Assembly: GCA_963711635.1 (NCBI GenBank)
Contig: CAVQEZ010000014.1
Coordinates: 1 to 64,000, forward strand
DNA: 64,000 nt
Direction: 5' to 3'
Origin: CADEED01 sp963711635
Lineage (GTDB): Bacteria; Pseudomonadota; Gammaproteobacteria; Steroidobacterales; Steroidobacteraceae
In this document: positions 26,182 to 34,916 of the stretch, piece by piece
How positions within the stretch are numbered: position 1 is the first letter of the stretch
Layout of the letters: the number at the start of each line of letters is the position of its first letter
The notes under the pieces: model-generated
What the model saw: the letters and a program-made list of their open reading frames with translations, nothing else
Databases searched by the model: none
What the model was told of the DNA's origin: nothing
Translations under genes and position numbers: made by a program

Positions 26182-27681
26182 ATGAAATACAAGCTTTTGC
26201 GCGCCATAGCGGCTCTCATCGCGAGCGCACTCACGGCGCCTGCCGCAGCCCAATCCACGTTGCGCTTCGCCGACGTCGCCGGCTGGTGGTCGGCGGACCC
26301 GTCCCATGGCGGCGAGTCATCAAATCTGGCCCTGCAATTTCTCGAGAAAGACGGCAAGCAGGAGGCGCGCCTGTGGCTCATGGCCATTGGCGCCTATGAC
26401 ATCCCACTCGGCGCCGTCACGCTGTCCGGCAATTCGATCGATACGAAAGAGTCCTTCCCGCTAACCTGGAATGCGGCTACCCAAACTCTGAGCGGCCATC
26501 TTCCGGCCGATGCCGCGCCGGTCTACAACATTCCGGTCGAGTTCAGACGAAGCGCGCCAGTCGAGAAGCCCGCACCGCGTGACTGGAAGGCGGCACCGCA
26601 ACCAAAAGTACGCTGGTCACTGGATACGGGCGCACCTGTCTGGGCCGGTCTGGAGTTCAACGCCAAAAACGGCCTTCTCTTTGCCGGCAATGAGAACGGC
26701 GATCTGTACGCAATCAACAGCGACGGCAAGCTGCGCTGGAAGTTCAACACGGGCAAGGCGATCCGCGCCCAGCCAAAGGTGTCAGGCGGACACGTCTACG
26801 TCGCATCCGACTCGGGTTATCTCCACAAGCTCGACCGCGACTCCGGTGCGGAAACCTGGCGCGCCCGCGTCGACACCGTCCTCGAACCGCGCCTCCCGAG
26901 CAATCACGAGAAAACCCGCTGGGATCGCTACGGCTCCAGCGTCGTCAGCGACGGCAAGAGTCTCTACATTGCCAGCCGCGACAAGAACCTGTACGCACTG
27001 GATGTAAAGAGTGGCCGCGAGCTGTGGCGCGTGGCCGCCGACGACATCATGACGGCGACTCCGGCATTGCACGGCGGACTCGTGATCTTCGCCGATTACG
27101 CGGGCAAGGTGCGCGCGGTGTCGGCCAGGGATGGCGCGCCGCGCTGGACCTATGACGCGAAACTCGCTGTGCCGGGCGACGTGGTCGTGGCGGGCGATCG
27201 CGTGCTGGTAGGTAGTCGCAGCTACGATCTGATCGCGCTCGAGGCGGCCACCGGCAAGCAACTCTGGAAAACCTACCGCTGGTTCTCCTGGATCGAGTCG
27301 CCGCCCGTGGTGCGCGACGGCGTGCTCTACACCGGATCCTCGGACGCCACGAATGTGTACGCGTACAACCTGGGCGACGGCTCGTTGCGCTGGAAGTCGC
27401 CCGTGCCGGGATATTCGTGGCAGCGCATCGCGATGACGGGAGATCTGCTCGTCACCGGCACCCTGGGCAAGGGCGCCTATCCGGCGTCGCGCAACGGCGC
27501 ATTGTTCGCGCTCGATCGCGCCACCGGCGCCATTCGCTGGATGTACCTGGACCCGCCGTCCGATGAGACCGTCAAGACCGGCAAGAACTGGGGCTTCGCG
27601 GCCTCACCGGTGATCGGCGACGGCGTGGTCTACGCGGCCGACTTCAACGGCAGGGTGTATGCCTTCGAGCTGGGTAGCTAG
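26182..27681 (+). CDS. Secreted PQQ-like beta-propeller repeat protein
   Basis: 499 aa from the ATG at 26182, which begins the signal peptide MKYKLLRAIAALIASALTAP with AAAQ cleavage. An N-terminal ~110-residue beta domain (FADVAGWWSADPSHGGESS) precedes the propeller. PQQ-like blades with the tryptophan-docking pattern 'A.D...G...W' repeat: YAINSDGKLRWKFNTGKAIR, YLHKLDRDSGAETWRARV, LYALDVKSGRELWRVAADDI, LIALEAATGKQLWKTYRWFS, FALDRATGAIRWMYLDPPSD. Similar to BamB and PQQ dehydrogenase propellers, but I see no dehydrogenase cofactor residues. Likely a periplasmic scaffold; cofactor binding is unproven. Confidence 0.75.
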   Translation: MKYKLLRAIAALIASALTAPAAAQSTLRFADVAGWWSADPSHGGESSNLALQFLEKDGKQEARLWLMAIGAYDIPLGAVTLSGNSIDTKESFPLTWNAATQTLSGHLPADAAPVYNIPVEFRRSAPVEKPAPRDWKAAPQPKVRWSLDTGAPVWAGLEFNAKNGLLFAGNENGDLYAINSDGKLRWKFNTGKAIRAQPKVSGGHVYVASDSGYLHKLDRDSGAETWRARVDTVLEPRLPSNHEKTRWDRYGSSVVSDGKSLYIASRDKNLYALDVKSGRELWRVAADDIMTATPALHGGLVIFADYAGKVRAVSARDGAPRWTYDAKLAVPGDVVVAGDRVLVGSRSYDLIALEAATGKQLWKTYRWFSWIESPPVVRDGVLYTGSSDATNVYAYNLGDGSLRWKSPVPGYSWQRIAMTGDLLVTGTLGKGAYPASRNGALFALDRATGAIRWMYLDPPSDETVKTGKNWGFAASPVIGDGVVYAADFNGRVYAFELGS

Positions 27682-27905
27682 GCCGGTAGTGCCTGCCCGC
27701 CGCCGGCCCACCTTCCCGCGGACTGCCACGGCACGGACGGCTGCATCGACTCCTCGTCGATCATGCTGCGGACCTGCTCGACGGAGCATCCAGTCCGCTC
27801 GGCTATCTGTTCGATAGCCAGGCCACTCCACGCCAGGCGCCACAGCGCCGCACGTTTTGCTTCCGGGGGAAGCCGCTGGAACTGTAACTTTGCCGCACTG
27901 TTCAT
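27678..27905 (-). CDS. Small helix-turn-helix-like protein
   Basis: 75 aa, with AGGAGGTCACA just before the ATG at 27905, an almost ideal ribosome binding site. It starts MNSAAKLQFQRLPPEAKRAA. The segment LAIEQIAERTGCSVEQVRSMID has the spacing of a sigma-70 region 4 or resolvase-type HTH (A-x3-G-x5-V). The tail is short and lacks other domains. The stop overlaps the end of the propeller gene by 4 bp. Probably a small DNA-binding protein; targets unknown. Confidence 0.5.
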   Translation of the reverse strand: MNSAAKLQFQRLPPEAKRAALWRLAWSGLAIEQIAERTGCSVEQVRSMIDEESMQPSVPWQSAGRWAGGGQALPA

Positions 27906-28022
27906 TGTGACCTCCTTGCGCAAATGACGGTGGGGCTCGGGGGGCAAAAAAATAGGCGTTCCCTCGAATTCCTTCAAGGCCCATTTGCGCAGGAATCGAC
28001 TGACAGAACCGAAATCCTGAGG

Positions 28023-28226
28023 CTAGCGGCGATTCCTGGCGACGGCACCCGCGATCACCGCCGGATGCCAGCGGCGCGGCTCGGTGAAATACGGGGTGCG
28101 CTCTTCGCTCAGGCGCGCCACCGGTTCCGCGAGCAGATGGCGGTCGCCAAGCCACGACATCGCACCCTGCAAAGCGGGGCGGTAGTCGTACAGCGGGAAT
28201 GTGACGGTTGATTTGTTGCGTTTCAT
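28023..28226 (-). CDS. Small basic protein of unknown function
   Basis: 67 aa, starting MKRNKSTVTFPLYDYRPALQ and ending AVIAGAVARNRR, with a WLGDRHLLAEPVARLSE middle. ATG at 28226 follows GGAGGCGC by a few bases. No signal peptide and no family recognised. It and the HTH-like gene downstream (27678-27905) run in the same direction, 117 bp apart, and may be transcribed together. Confidence 0.4.
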   Translation of the reverse strand: MKRNKSTVTFPLYDYRPALQGAMSWLGDRHLLAEPVARLSEERTPYFTEPRRWHPAVIAGAVARNRR

Positions 28227-28389
28227 GCGCGCCTCCACGGCTTTCCGGGCACGGTGCCACTATCGCGAAAAGGTGATGAACGCAGACTGAAGTTCCGCGG
28301 TACACGTCCCTGACTGTGAAGACCATCACCGACCGCCGGCGCGCAGCGGCTTAACTTCAAGTCACTCCGATTCCCCGCGGGCGCGCCGA

Positions 28390-29445
28390 GTGAAACCCTT
28401 AGCTGCCAAGATGATGTCGTCGTTTTGCGTCGCCGCGGGCCTGCTCGCGGCGCAGCCCGTGCTGGCGAGTTCGGATTACCTCTCACGTCCGGAAGTGCGC
28501 GCGTTCATCGCCTCGATGAGCGAAGAGCACGGCATCGACCGCTCGGACCTCGAGGACATCCTCGGCAAAGCTCGCTACACGCCGGAAGCCGTGCGCCTGA
28601 TCGGCCCCGAGCCAAGTTCGGCTCCGTCGCCGGCACGTTCGTACGCCCGTTATCGCGCGAAGTTCCTGACGCCGGCGCTGATCTCCACCGGCTCGCGCTT
28701 CTGGTCGTTGCATGCCGAAGACCTGGCCCGCGCCGAAGCGGAATTCGGCGTTCCGTCCGAGGTGATCCTGGGAGTCCTCGGAGTCGAAACTTCGTTCGGC
28801 CGCAACACGGGCTCCTTCCGTGTCATCGACGCGCTGGCCACGATCGCCTTCGACGGCGAGCGCCGCCAGGAGTACTTCCGTGGCGAATTGAAAGAACTCC
28901 TGCTGCTGGCGCGCGACTCCGGCATCGATCCGCTCGTCCTCAAGGGCTCGTACGCCGGAGCCGTGGGTCTGCCGCAGTTCATGCCTTCCAGCTACCGCCG
29001 ATACGCGGTGGACTTCGACAGTGACGGCGTCATCGACCTGCTGGCCAGCCCGGCCGATGCGATCGGCAGCATCGCGAGCTACATGAAGGCCTTCGGCTGG
29101 GTGACCGGCGAAGCGCCGACCGCCCCGGTTCGGCTGGCGTCGGGCAGCGAAGCGGATTTTGTCAGCGGATTGGAGCGGGTCCACGACGTGTCGGACGCGC
29201 AAAGCCAAGGCGTGGTGTTCTCCGGTCGGGATCCACCCGCCGGGCTGTGTTCGATCTTCGAACTACCCACGCCGGGCAGCCCCTCCAGGTTCGTGGCGGG
29301 GTTCACCAACTTCGAAGTCGTCACGCGCTACAACCGTTCGACGTTCTATGCCTCCGCGGTGCTCGAACTCGCGGACGCCATCCGGAAAGCGCACGTCCGC
29401 GTGCAGCTGGCGTCGGCACAGGCGGGCGAAAACCCGCTTCAATAG
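28390..29445 (+). CDS. mltB: Lytic murein transglycosylase B
   Basis: 351 aa, intact. Periplasmic enzyme cutting the MurNAc-GlcNAc bond of peptidoglycan with 1,6-anhydro product. Signal peptide MKPLAAKMMSSFCVAAGLLA ending AQPVLAS, without a lipobox, so soluble like Slt35-type proteins. The N-terminal helix region YLSRPEVRAFIASMSEEHGI leads to the catalytic motif GVLGVETSFGRNTGSFRVID (Glu about residue 133). Then come GSYAGAVGLPQFMPSSYRRY with AVDFDSDGVIDLL, and LPTPGSPSRFVAGFTNFEVVTRYNRSTFYA, all standard for MltB. Its end overlaps the arginase remnant by 7 bp, tail to tail. Confidence 0.9.
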   Translation: MKPLAAKMMSSFCVAAGLLAAQPVLASSDYLSRPEVRAFIASMSEEHGIDRSDLEDILGKARYTPEAVRLIGPEPSSAPSPARSYARYRAKFLTPALISTGSRFWSLHAEDLARAEAEFGVPSEVILGVLGVETSFGRNTGSFRVIDALATIAFDGERRQEYFRGELKELLLLARDSGIDPLVLKGSYAGAVGLPQFMPSSYRRYAVDFDSDGVIDLLASPADAIGSIASYMKAFGWVTGEAPTAPVRLASGSEADFVSGLERVHDVSDAQSQGVVFSGRDPPAGLCSIFELPTPGSPSRFVAGFTNFEVVTRYNRSTFYASAVLELADAIRKAHVRVQLASAQAGENPLQ

Positions 29446-29946
29446 CCATCGGCTGCGGCGCGCAGGGTCTCCTTCAGCACGCTGGCCAGTGCGCGACCCG
29501 CGCTGCCGTCGTCATCGAGGCGCGGGTTATAGATGGCAATCTCGAGGCCAATGACGTGACCGCTTGCCAAGGCGATCCTTAGCACAGTCGCCAACTCTTC
29601 CAACGACAGCCCGCCCGGCAAGCGAAAGTTGACCGCCGGCATCACCGCGTCATCGAGGCAGTCCGCATCGACGTGGATGAAAAAACCGTCGAGCTCGGGG
29701 CGCGTCAGATGCGCGACGGCCGTGCGCGCCGCAACCTCGATGCCCAGCCTGCGCACGGCCGGCAGGTCGATCGCCTCGAGTTCGGGCGGAAGCGGCTGGC
29801 TGCCGTATTCCTTCTGATCGTCATGATCGCGGTAGGCGAATGCGACCACATCTTTCGCGCGGACAATCGGCCGGAGGCCCTCGAGATCCGTCAACAGCCG
29901 CGGTGGGAAACGTTCCAGCTGGAACGTCCTGCTGGGAATCCGCGAC
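29439..29946 (-). pseudogene. Arginase/formiminoglutamase-family gene, 5'-truncated
   Basis: Only the C-terminal half (about 150 of ~300 residues) is present: LRPIVRAKDVVAFAYRDHDD, DGFFIHVDADCLDDAVMPAV, NFRLPGGLSLEELATVLRIA, SGHVIGLEIAIYNPRLDDDG. The DADCLDD motif supplies the second manganese-binding Asp cluster of the ureohydrolase family; the first cluster (GGxHS, DAHxD) is missing. Upstream, the frame runs through palindrome copy 6 as RTFQLERF to a TAA about 55 bases above LTDLEG. No start codon gives a full protein. The gene looks broken exactly where the palindrome sits. An assembly gap is the alternative. Confidence 0.65.
29909..29928. repeat. Palindrome copy 6, at the arginase breakpoint
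   Basis: AACGTTCCAGCTGGAACGTC: same as copy 5 except the first base. It lies within the open frame upstream of the arginase remnant and about 100 bp before the MASE1 kinase start. Confidence 0.75.
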
Positions 29947-30026
29947 TCCTCTTACGCAGAGTGGAGCGCACGGGCGCACCCAAATGCCTTACCCTGCTCG
30001 CGTAGCCCGAATCCCCGGAGACTCAC

Positions 30027-32045
30027 GTGAAGGCGCCTGCAGGCAACGCTGACGTCCACCTCCGCACGGTGATCGGGATTCTGGCCGCGGGCGGACTCTA
30101 TTACCTGGCGACGCGGACGGCCTGGGTGCTGACCTTTCCCGACAGCAAGGTCTCTCTCTTCTTTCCGCCGCACGCGATCCTGGTTTCCATCCTGCTGCTG
30201 GTCCCCACGCGACACTGGTGGGCCTACGTGCTGGCCGCGGTTGCCAGCCACTTCATCGCCACGCAGCAGGCGCAGTGGCCGCCGCTCTACGCACTGCAAT
30301 GTGAGGTCTTCGATGCAGTGAAGATTCTGTTGACGGCCGCCGGCATTCGTCTGTTCATCAAGTCACCGCTGCATCTCATCAGCCTGCGCGAAGCCGTCCT
30401 CTTCGTGCTGATCGCGGTACTGATCGTCCCGTTCGGTACAGCCTTCTGGGGCGCGACATTCACCATCGCGTGGGGCTTCGGAACCCGGTACTGGACCGAG
30501 TGGCGCAACCTCGGCGTATCCAATGCGGTCACGACAATCGTGCTGGTGCCCGTCATCCTGATCGGCGTCCAGCATTTCAAAAAGGGGTTCAAGACCGTCG
30601 CACCACTGCGCGTCCTGGAAGGCTGTTTGCTGGTCGCGAGCATCGTTGCAGTCGGATGGCTCGCCTTCGATCGCGCGGCCGCGGGGCCGGATACTTCGCC
30701 CGCGCTGCTGTATGCGCCCATTCCGCTGCTCATCTGGGCGGCACTGCGCTTCGGGCTGGGAGGCATGAGCGCTGCCGTGCTGCTCATCACGATACTGGCG
30801 ATCTGGGGAACGATGCAGGGACGCGGGCCGTTCCTGGCGCAGAGCCCGACGGAAAATGCACTGGCCCTGCAGCTGTTCATCCTGATGGCGGCAACTCCAC
30901 TGTTGTTGCTCGCGGTCGCCATCGACGACGAAAGGAGATCGAAGGACGCTTTACGCGTCAGCGAGCAGCGCATGAGCCTGGCGGCGGAGAGCGCGCAATT
31001 GGCACTCTGGGATTGGGACCTGGGGCTCGACATGGTCTGGGTACAGGATCGAGGTCTTTTTGGCTTTCCACCGGACGCACCCGTCGATCACGCCACGCTG
31101 GCCGGACACGTGCATCCCGACGATCGCGGCATACGCGAGGCCGCGATCCAGCGCGCACGCACGAATGGTGGCTCCTATGAATCCGAGTTTCGCGTGGTCC
31201 TGGCCGATGGCTCGGTGCGCTGGATCGCCGCGCGCGGCCGCAGCCCGACGCCGCTCGCAAGCGGCGCACCAGCGCGAATACTGGGCATCGCCATCGACAT
31301 CACGCGCGAGAAACAGGCTGCCGTGGAGGCACAGCTGCAGCGCGAGGAGCTGGCGCATCTTTCCCGCGTGGCCACGCTGAGCATGCTCTCGGGATCGCTG
31401 GCGCACGAGTTGCGCCAGCCGCTCTACAGCATCCAGCTCAATGCCGAGGCAGGCCAGCGCTACCTATTGAAGGACGATCCCCACATCGACGAGTTGCGCG
31501 CCATCTTCGATGACATCGTCACCGCGGATGGTCGTGCCGAAGAGATCATCGCGCGGCTGCGCACGCTGATGCGCCGTGGCGAGGTCGAGCTCCAGCCGGT
31601 CGACGTGCATGAGAGCATCGAAGAACTGCTGCGTCTCACGCGCAGCGATCTCATTGCGCGCGGCGTCTCCGTCACGAATCACTCCACCGCGGGCCTTCCT
31701 CCGGCCATCACGGATCGCGTGCAACTCCAGCAGATCCTGCTCAATCTGATCGTGAACGCATGCGATGCCATGGCATCGAATCCACCGGAAGACCGCAAAC
31801 TCACGATCACGACTTCCATCGAGCAGAACGAAATGCGCATCGGCGTGCTCGATTGCGGGGTCGGATTGCCGGACGATGCGGAGTCCCTGTTTCAGCCGTT
31901 CCATTCCACCAAGGAGGGTGGCCTGGGGATGGGTCTTTCAATCTGCCGCACGCTGGTGAGCGCGCACGGCGGCAGGCTGTGGGCGGACCGCAGGGCCGAG
32001 CGCGGTGCCGCGTTCTACGTCGCGCTGCCCTTACTGTCCGCCTGA
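30027..32045 (+). CDS. MASE1-PAS sensor histidine kinase
   Basis: 672 aa, intact; GTG start after CCGGAG. Residues 1-300 are a multi-helix MASE1 membrane sensor (LYYLATRTAWVLTFPDSKVS, LFFPPHAILVSILLLVPTRH, WWAYVLAAVASHFI). A PAS domain follows (LWDWDLGLDMVWVQDRGLFG, HPDDRGIREA, WIAARGRS). The kinase core has the phospho-acceptor box LAHELRQPLYSIQLNAEAGQ (His about residue 460). The ATPase has LILNLIVNACDAMASNP-type N box, LDCGVGLPDDA (G1) and KEGGLGMGLSICRTLVSAHG (G2). The 'LRQPL' H-box is typical of orphan proteobacterial kinases. No response regulator is adjacent; signal unknown. Confidence 0.88.
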   Translation: MKAPAGNADVHLRTVIGILAAGGLYYLATRTAWVLTFPDSKVSLFFPPHAILVSILLLVPTRHWWAYVLAAVASHFIATQQAQWPPLYALQCEVFDAVKILLTAAGIRLFIKSPLHLISLREAVLFVLIAVLIVPFGTAFWGATFTIAWGFGTRYWTEWRNLGVSNAVTTIVLVPVILIGVQHFKKGFKTVAPLRVLEGCLLVASIVAVGWLAFDRAAAGPDTSPALLYAPIPLLIWAALRFGLGGMSAAVLLITILAIWGTMQGRGPFLAQSPTENALALQLFILMAATPLLLLAVAIDDERRSKDALRVSEQRMSLAAESAQLALWDWDLGLDMVWVQDRGLFGFPPDAPVDHATLAGHVHPDDRGIREAAIQRARTNGGSYESEFRVVLADGSVRWIAARGRSPTPLASGAPARILGIAIDITREKQAAVEAQLQREELAHLSRVATLSMLSGSLAHELRQPLYSIQLNAEAGQRYLLKDDPHIDELRAIFDDIVTADGRAEEIIARLRTLMRRGEVELQPVDVHESIEELLRLTRSDLIARGVSVTNHSTAGLPPAITDRVQLQQILLNLIVNACDAMASNPPEDRKLTITTSIEQNEMRIGVLDCGVGLPDDAESLFQPFHSTKEGGLGMGLSICRTLVSAHGGRLWADRRAERGAAFYVALPLLSA

Positions 32046-32216
32046 GGGCGGCGGGTTGGCCGGCTGCGTCAGCGCAAATGACCAAAAGCCTGGCAACTAT
32101 TACACCGTGCATTGCGCCGCGCGCAGTCTGCTCACGTTCGCACCTCCCCCGGCGTGTCGGTGCCTGGGCGCTCGTTAGGGCGGTATTGCCGGTTTCATGA
32201 GTAGGTAGTTTCCTAA

Positions 32217-32233
32217 CAAGCCTGCAGGGCTTG
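32217..32233. other. Short hairpin in the 295-bp gap after the MASE1 kinase
   Basis: CAAGCC-TGCAG-GGCTTG forms a 6-bp stem. There is no T tract, so a rho-independent terminator is doubtful. The rest of 32046-32340 has no gene, tRNA or recognisable riboswitch; it ends in GGGAACCCACC just before the next ATG. Confidence 0.25.
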
Positions 32234-32340
32234 CCGGCGCGCGTTCGCCACTCCCGCCAAGGCGCCCGCAACCGGCGATGGCTCGTGAATTGCTATTCAC
32301 ATGGGGGCGCAATCGGCGCCTTCGCTCCAGGGAACCCACC

Positions 32341-33894
32341 ATGTCGTCCTTGTCCGCCCGCGGCTGCGCCACGTTGCTGCTGCTGGCCTGCACTTCGTTC
32401 GCGCTCGCCGCGCCGCCGGCACCACAGGCCACGGCAAGTGCCGCTGGCATCAAGCAACTGCGATTTTCCTGGAATGCGGTTCCGGGCGCGACCAGTTACG
32501 AGCTCTGGTTCAGGAACAATGCGACCGCCACACCGGTGCGCTACTTCCAGATGCCGGGCTCACAACGCAGCGCCATCAACAATGTATCGGTGCACCTGCT
32601 GGACTGGCCCAATGTGCGCTACTGGGTGAATGCCTGCGATTCGTCAGGGTGTACTTCTTCGAACCAGCTTTCGGTCAACAATCTGATGCTGGACACGATC
32701 GGCCTGTTCACGAGCCCTTCACAACAGGCCGCGAGCCAGTTCGGCTATGAGGTCGCGATCTCGAAGGACGGCACCACGCTCGCCGCAACCGCGCCGTTCG
32801 AGGCGACTGACGACCCGCGTTTTCCAAAAGGCAGTGCGTACATCTACCGCAAGTCCGCCAGTGGGTGGGCGTTTCAAGCCGCGATTCCCTTCGATGTTGC
32901 GCGCGATGGCCGCACGGTTCGTGCGGACCTCGCGCTCAATGGCAACGGCAGTGTGCTCGCGATCGGATTGCCGGCCGACTACCCACACGGCTCGACCACG
33001 GTCAATGGAATCGGCTCTGTCAAAGTGTTCCGCTTTGTCGACGGAAACGGCTGGCGTCACGAGGCGACCATCGCACCGCTGACCGGGTTCGAGCACTTCT
33101 CTTCCGACCAGATGGAATTCGATGACTTGGGCAGGACGCTGGCGGTCAAGACGGAGAGCGAGAGATCCGGCGTTTACATCTACACCTACGACAACGCCGG
33201 CACGTGGTCGCATACGGGGACCGTCTTCGGACATGGAAACGCCCCCGAAAATGGCGAGTCCTGCGGTCGTTTCGCATTGAGCGGTGACGGGAAGGTGGTG
33301 GCTCGCGGCTGCAGTGCGTTCGAACCCGCGGACTTTCAGGTGTTCGAGGTGTATGCCGCGCCCGGCTGGGGCGTGCGCGACACGATTCCGGCGCCCGCGG
33401 GCACAACATTCCAGCAGGCTCTGTCGACAGACACCACGGGCGACGTGCTCGCCGTATCGGCGGGTAGCTCGAGCCCGAACGAATTCCGCGTTGACGTCTA
33501 TCGGCGGATGAACGGCAGCTATCAGCGCGAAGCCTCGCTGCGTGCCGGGACCTGGGAAAACAACACGTCCGCCGGCGCTCGCAACTACTTTGGCTCGTCG
33601 GCGCAGTTCAGCGCCGACGCCAGACTACTTGCCGTCGGCGATCCCGCCGATCATGGTGTCGGGACCGGCTCGCTTTCACCGCCGCTCACCGCGGGACCCA
33701 CGGCCATCGGTGCCGTCTACATGTTCGAACGCCGCACCAACGGCTGGGCACTGCGGCGCGTGGTAAAGCCCGGACGCGCGGGCGCGAACTACGAGACCGG
33801 AACTTTCGGGAGCGCCATCGCGTTCAATGGAGGCACGCTCGTCGTCGGCCAGCCCGCGGCGAACAACAACGCGGGAGTGGTCTGGCTCTATTGA
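32341..33894 (+). CDS. Secreted FG-GAP-like repeat protein
   Basis: 517 aa from the ATG at 32341, which begins the signal peptide MSSLSARGCATLLLLACTSF with ALAAP cleavage; a start at 32278 adds 21 non-hydrophobic residues. A fibronectin-III-like domain comes first (LRFSWNAVPGATSYELWFRN, ending VNACDSSGCTSSNQ). Beta-propeller repeats follow, of the type 'S.DG..LAA..P......G..YIYR.....W', e.g. ISKDGTTLAATAPFEATDDP, LNGNGSVLAIGLPADY, FALSGDGKVVARGCS, FSADARLLAVGDPADHGVGT, FGSAIAFNGGTLVVGQPAAN. Extracellular or surface protein of unknown binding partner. Confidence 0.7.
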   Translation: MSSLSARGCATLLLLACTSFALAAPPAPQATASAAGIKQLRFSWNAVPGATSYELWFRNNATATPVRYFQMPGSQRSAINNVSVHLLDWPNVRYWVNACDSSGCTSSNQLSVNNLMLDTIGLFTSPSQQAASQFGYEVAISKDGTTLAATAPFEATDDPRFPKGSAYIYRKSASGWAFQAAIPFDVARDGRTVRADLALNGNGSVLAIGLPADYPHGSTTVNGIGSVKVFRFVDGNGWRHEATIAPLTGFEHFSSDQMEFDDLGRTLAVKTESERSGVYIYTYDNAGTWSHTGTVFGHGNAPENGESCGRFALSGDGKVVARGCSAFEPADFQVFEVYAAPGWGVRDTIPAPAGTTFQQALSTDTTGDVLAVSAGSSSPNEFRVDVYRRMNGSYQREASLRAGTWENNTSAGARNYFGSSAQFSADARLLAVGDPADHGVGTGSLSPPLTAGPTAIGAVYMFERRTNGWALRRVVKPGRAGANYETGTFGSAIAFNGGTLVVGQPAANNNAGVVWLY

Positions 33895-33904
33895 AGAGGT
33901 CGCC

Positions 33905-34831
33905 ATGACAACTACATCCGAAGGCGCAGTTTCCTGGGGTGCCGTCATCGCCGGCGCGGTGGGCGCGGCGGCGCTGTCGCTGGTGTTGTTCCTGCTCGGC
34001 ACAGGCCTCGGCTTCGCGGCCGTCTCGCCGTGGGCCAGCGAGGGCATCTCCGGTACCACGGCCGCTGTCTCCACCATCATCTGGATCACCGTCGTGCAAC
34101 TGCTGGCGTCGGCGATGGGCGGATACCTGGCGGGGAGGTTGCGCACGCGATGGGTCACGGTGCACACCAATGAGGTGTTCTTCCGGGACACGGCACATGG
34201 CTTCCTGGCCTGGGCCGTGGCCACGCTCCTCATGGCGACTCTCCTGTCGTCGGCCGTGGGTGCGGCGATCTCGACCGGGCTCAAAGCGGGCGGTGAAGTC
34301 GCGAAATCCGCCGTGACGATGGCGGGCGCTGGCGCAGGTGCGGCCACTGCCGCGGCATCGACTACCGATGAGCAGCGCGGCACCAATCCCCTCGGCTACT
34401 TCGTGGATTCACTGTTTCGTGCGGACCCCAACAGGGCAGCACCCGCCACCGCGGTGTCGCCGGCGCCGAATGCCGCGCAGCCGATGGAGCCTGACCGGAT
34501 TCCAGAGGTCACGCGCATCTTCGCGAATGCGCTCCAGTCCGGGGAGCTTGCGGACTCCGACCGGCAATACCTGGGCCAGCTCGTGGCAGCGAAAACGGGC
34601 GTCGGTCAGGCAGAGGCCGAACAGCGCGTGACCGATACGTTTACGCGGCTGAAGCAGAACCTCGATGAGGCCGCCGCCAAGGCCAGGCAGGTCGCCGATG
34701 ACGCGCGCAAGGCATCCGCACTGCTCGCATTGTGGCTGGTGGTCTCGCTGTTCGTCGGCGCCTTCATAGCCAGCCTCGCCGCGACGTTTGGCGGGCGGCT
34801 GCGGGATTCATCGGTCCTGGCCAATACCTGA
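33905..34831 (+). CDS. Multi-span membrane protein of unknown function
   Basis: 308 aa from the ATG at 33905, preceded by AAGAGGTCGCC. Three N-terminal hydrophobic segments (GAVIAGAVGAAALSLVLFLL, then AAVSTIIWITVVQLLASAMG, then FLAWAVATLLMATLLSSAVG) are followed by an Ala/Gly-rich region and a proline-containing linker. Next comes a helical domain IPEVTRIFANALQSGELADS with RLKQNLDEAAAKARQVADDA, and a final span LLALWLVVSLFVGAFIASLA. The layout suggests a membrane protein with a large central loop. A 23-aa membrane peptide follows 13 bp later, likely in the same operon. Confidence 0.65.
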   Translation: MTTTSEGAVSWGAVIAGAVGAAALSLVLFLLGTGLGFAAVSPWASEGISGTTAAVSTIIWITVVQLLASAMGGYLAGRLRTRWVTVHTNEVFFRDTAHGFLAWAVATLLMATLLSSAVGAAISTGLKAGGEVAKSAVTMAGAGAGAATAAASTTDEQRGTNPLGYFVDSLFRADPNRAAPATAVSPAPNAAQPMEPDRIPEVTRIFANALQSGELADSDRQYLGQLVAAKTGVGQAEAEQRVTDTFTRLKQNLDEAAAKARQVADDARKASALLALWLVVSLFVGAFIASLAATFGGRLRDSSVLANT

Positions 34832-34844
34832 TCCGGAGGCAAAC

Positions 34845-34916
34845 ATGCGTTCCATTCTCTTGTGGGTTCTGGGCGTGCCGATTCCCATCATCATTCTGAT
34901 TGCGCTGCTCAGTTAG
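34845..34916 (+). CDS. 23-residue membrane peptide
   Basis: ATG at 34845 follows CCGGAGGCAAAC, a good ribosome binding site. The product is MRSILLWVLGVPIPIIILIA then LLS-stop, a single hydrophobic helix with a central proline pair (PIP). Tiny proteins with this 'LLW-LG-PIPIIIL' pattern recur in proteobacteria, often beside membrane-stress genes (family memory, not searched). It is 13 bp downstream of the multi-span protein and is probably co-expressed. It converges on the DUF4386 gene, whose stop it overlaps by a few bases. Confidence 0.6.
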   Translation: MRSILLWVLGVPIPIIILIALLS

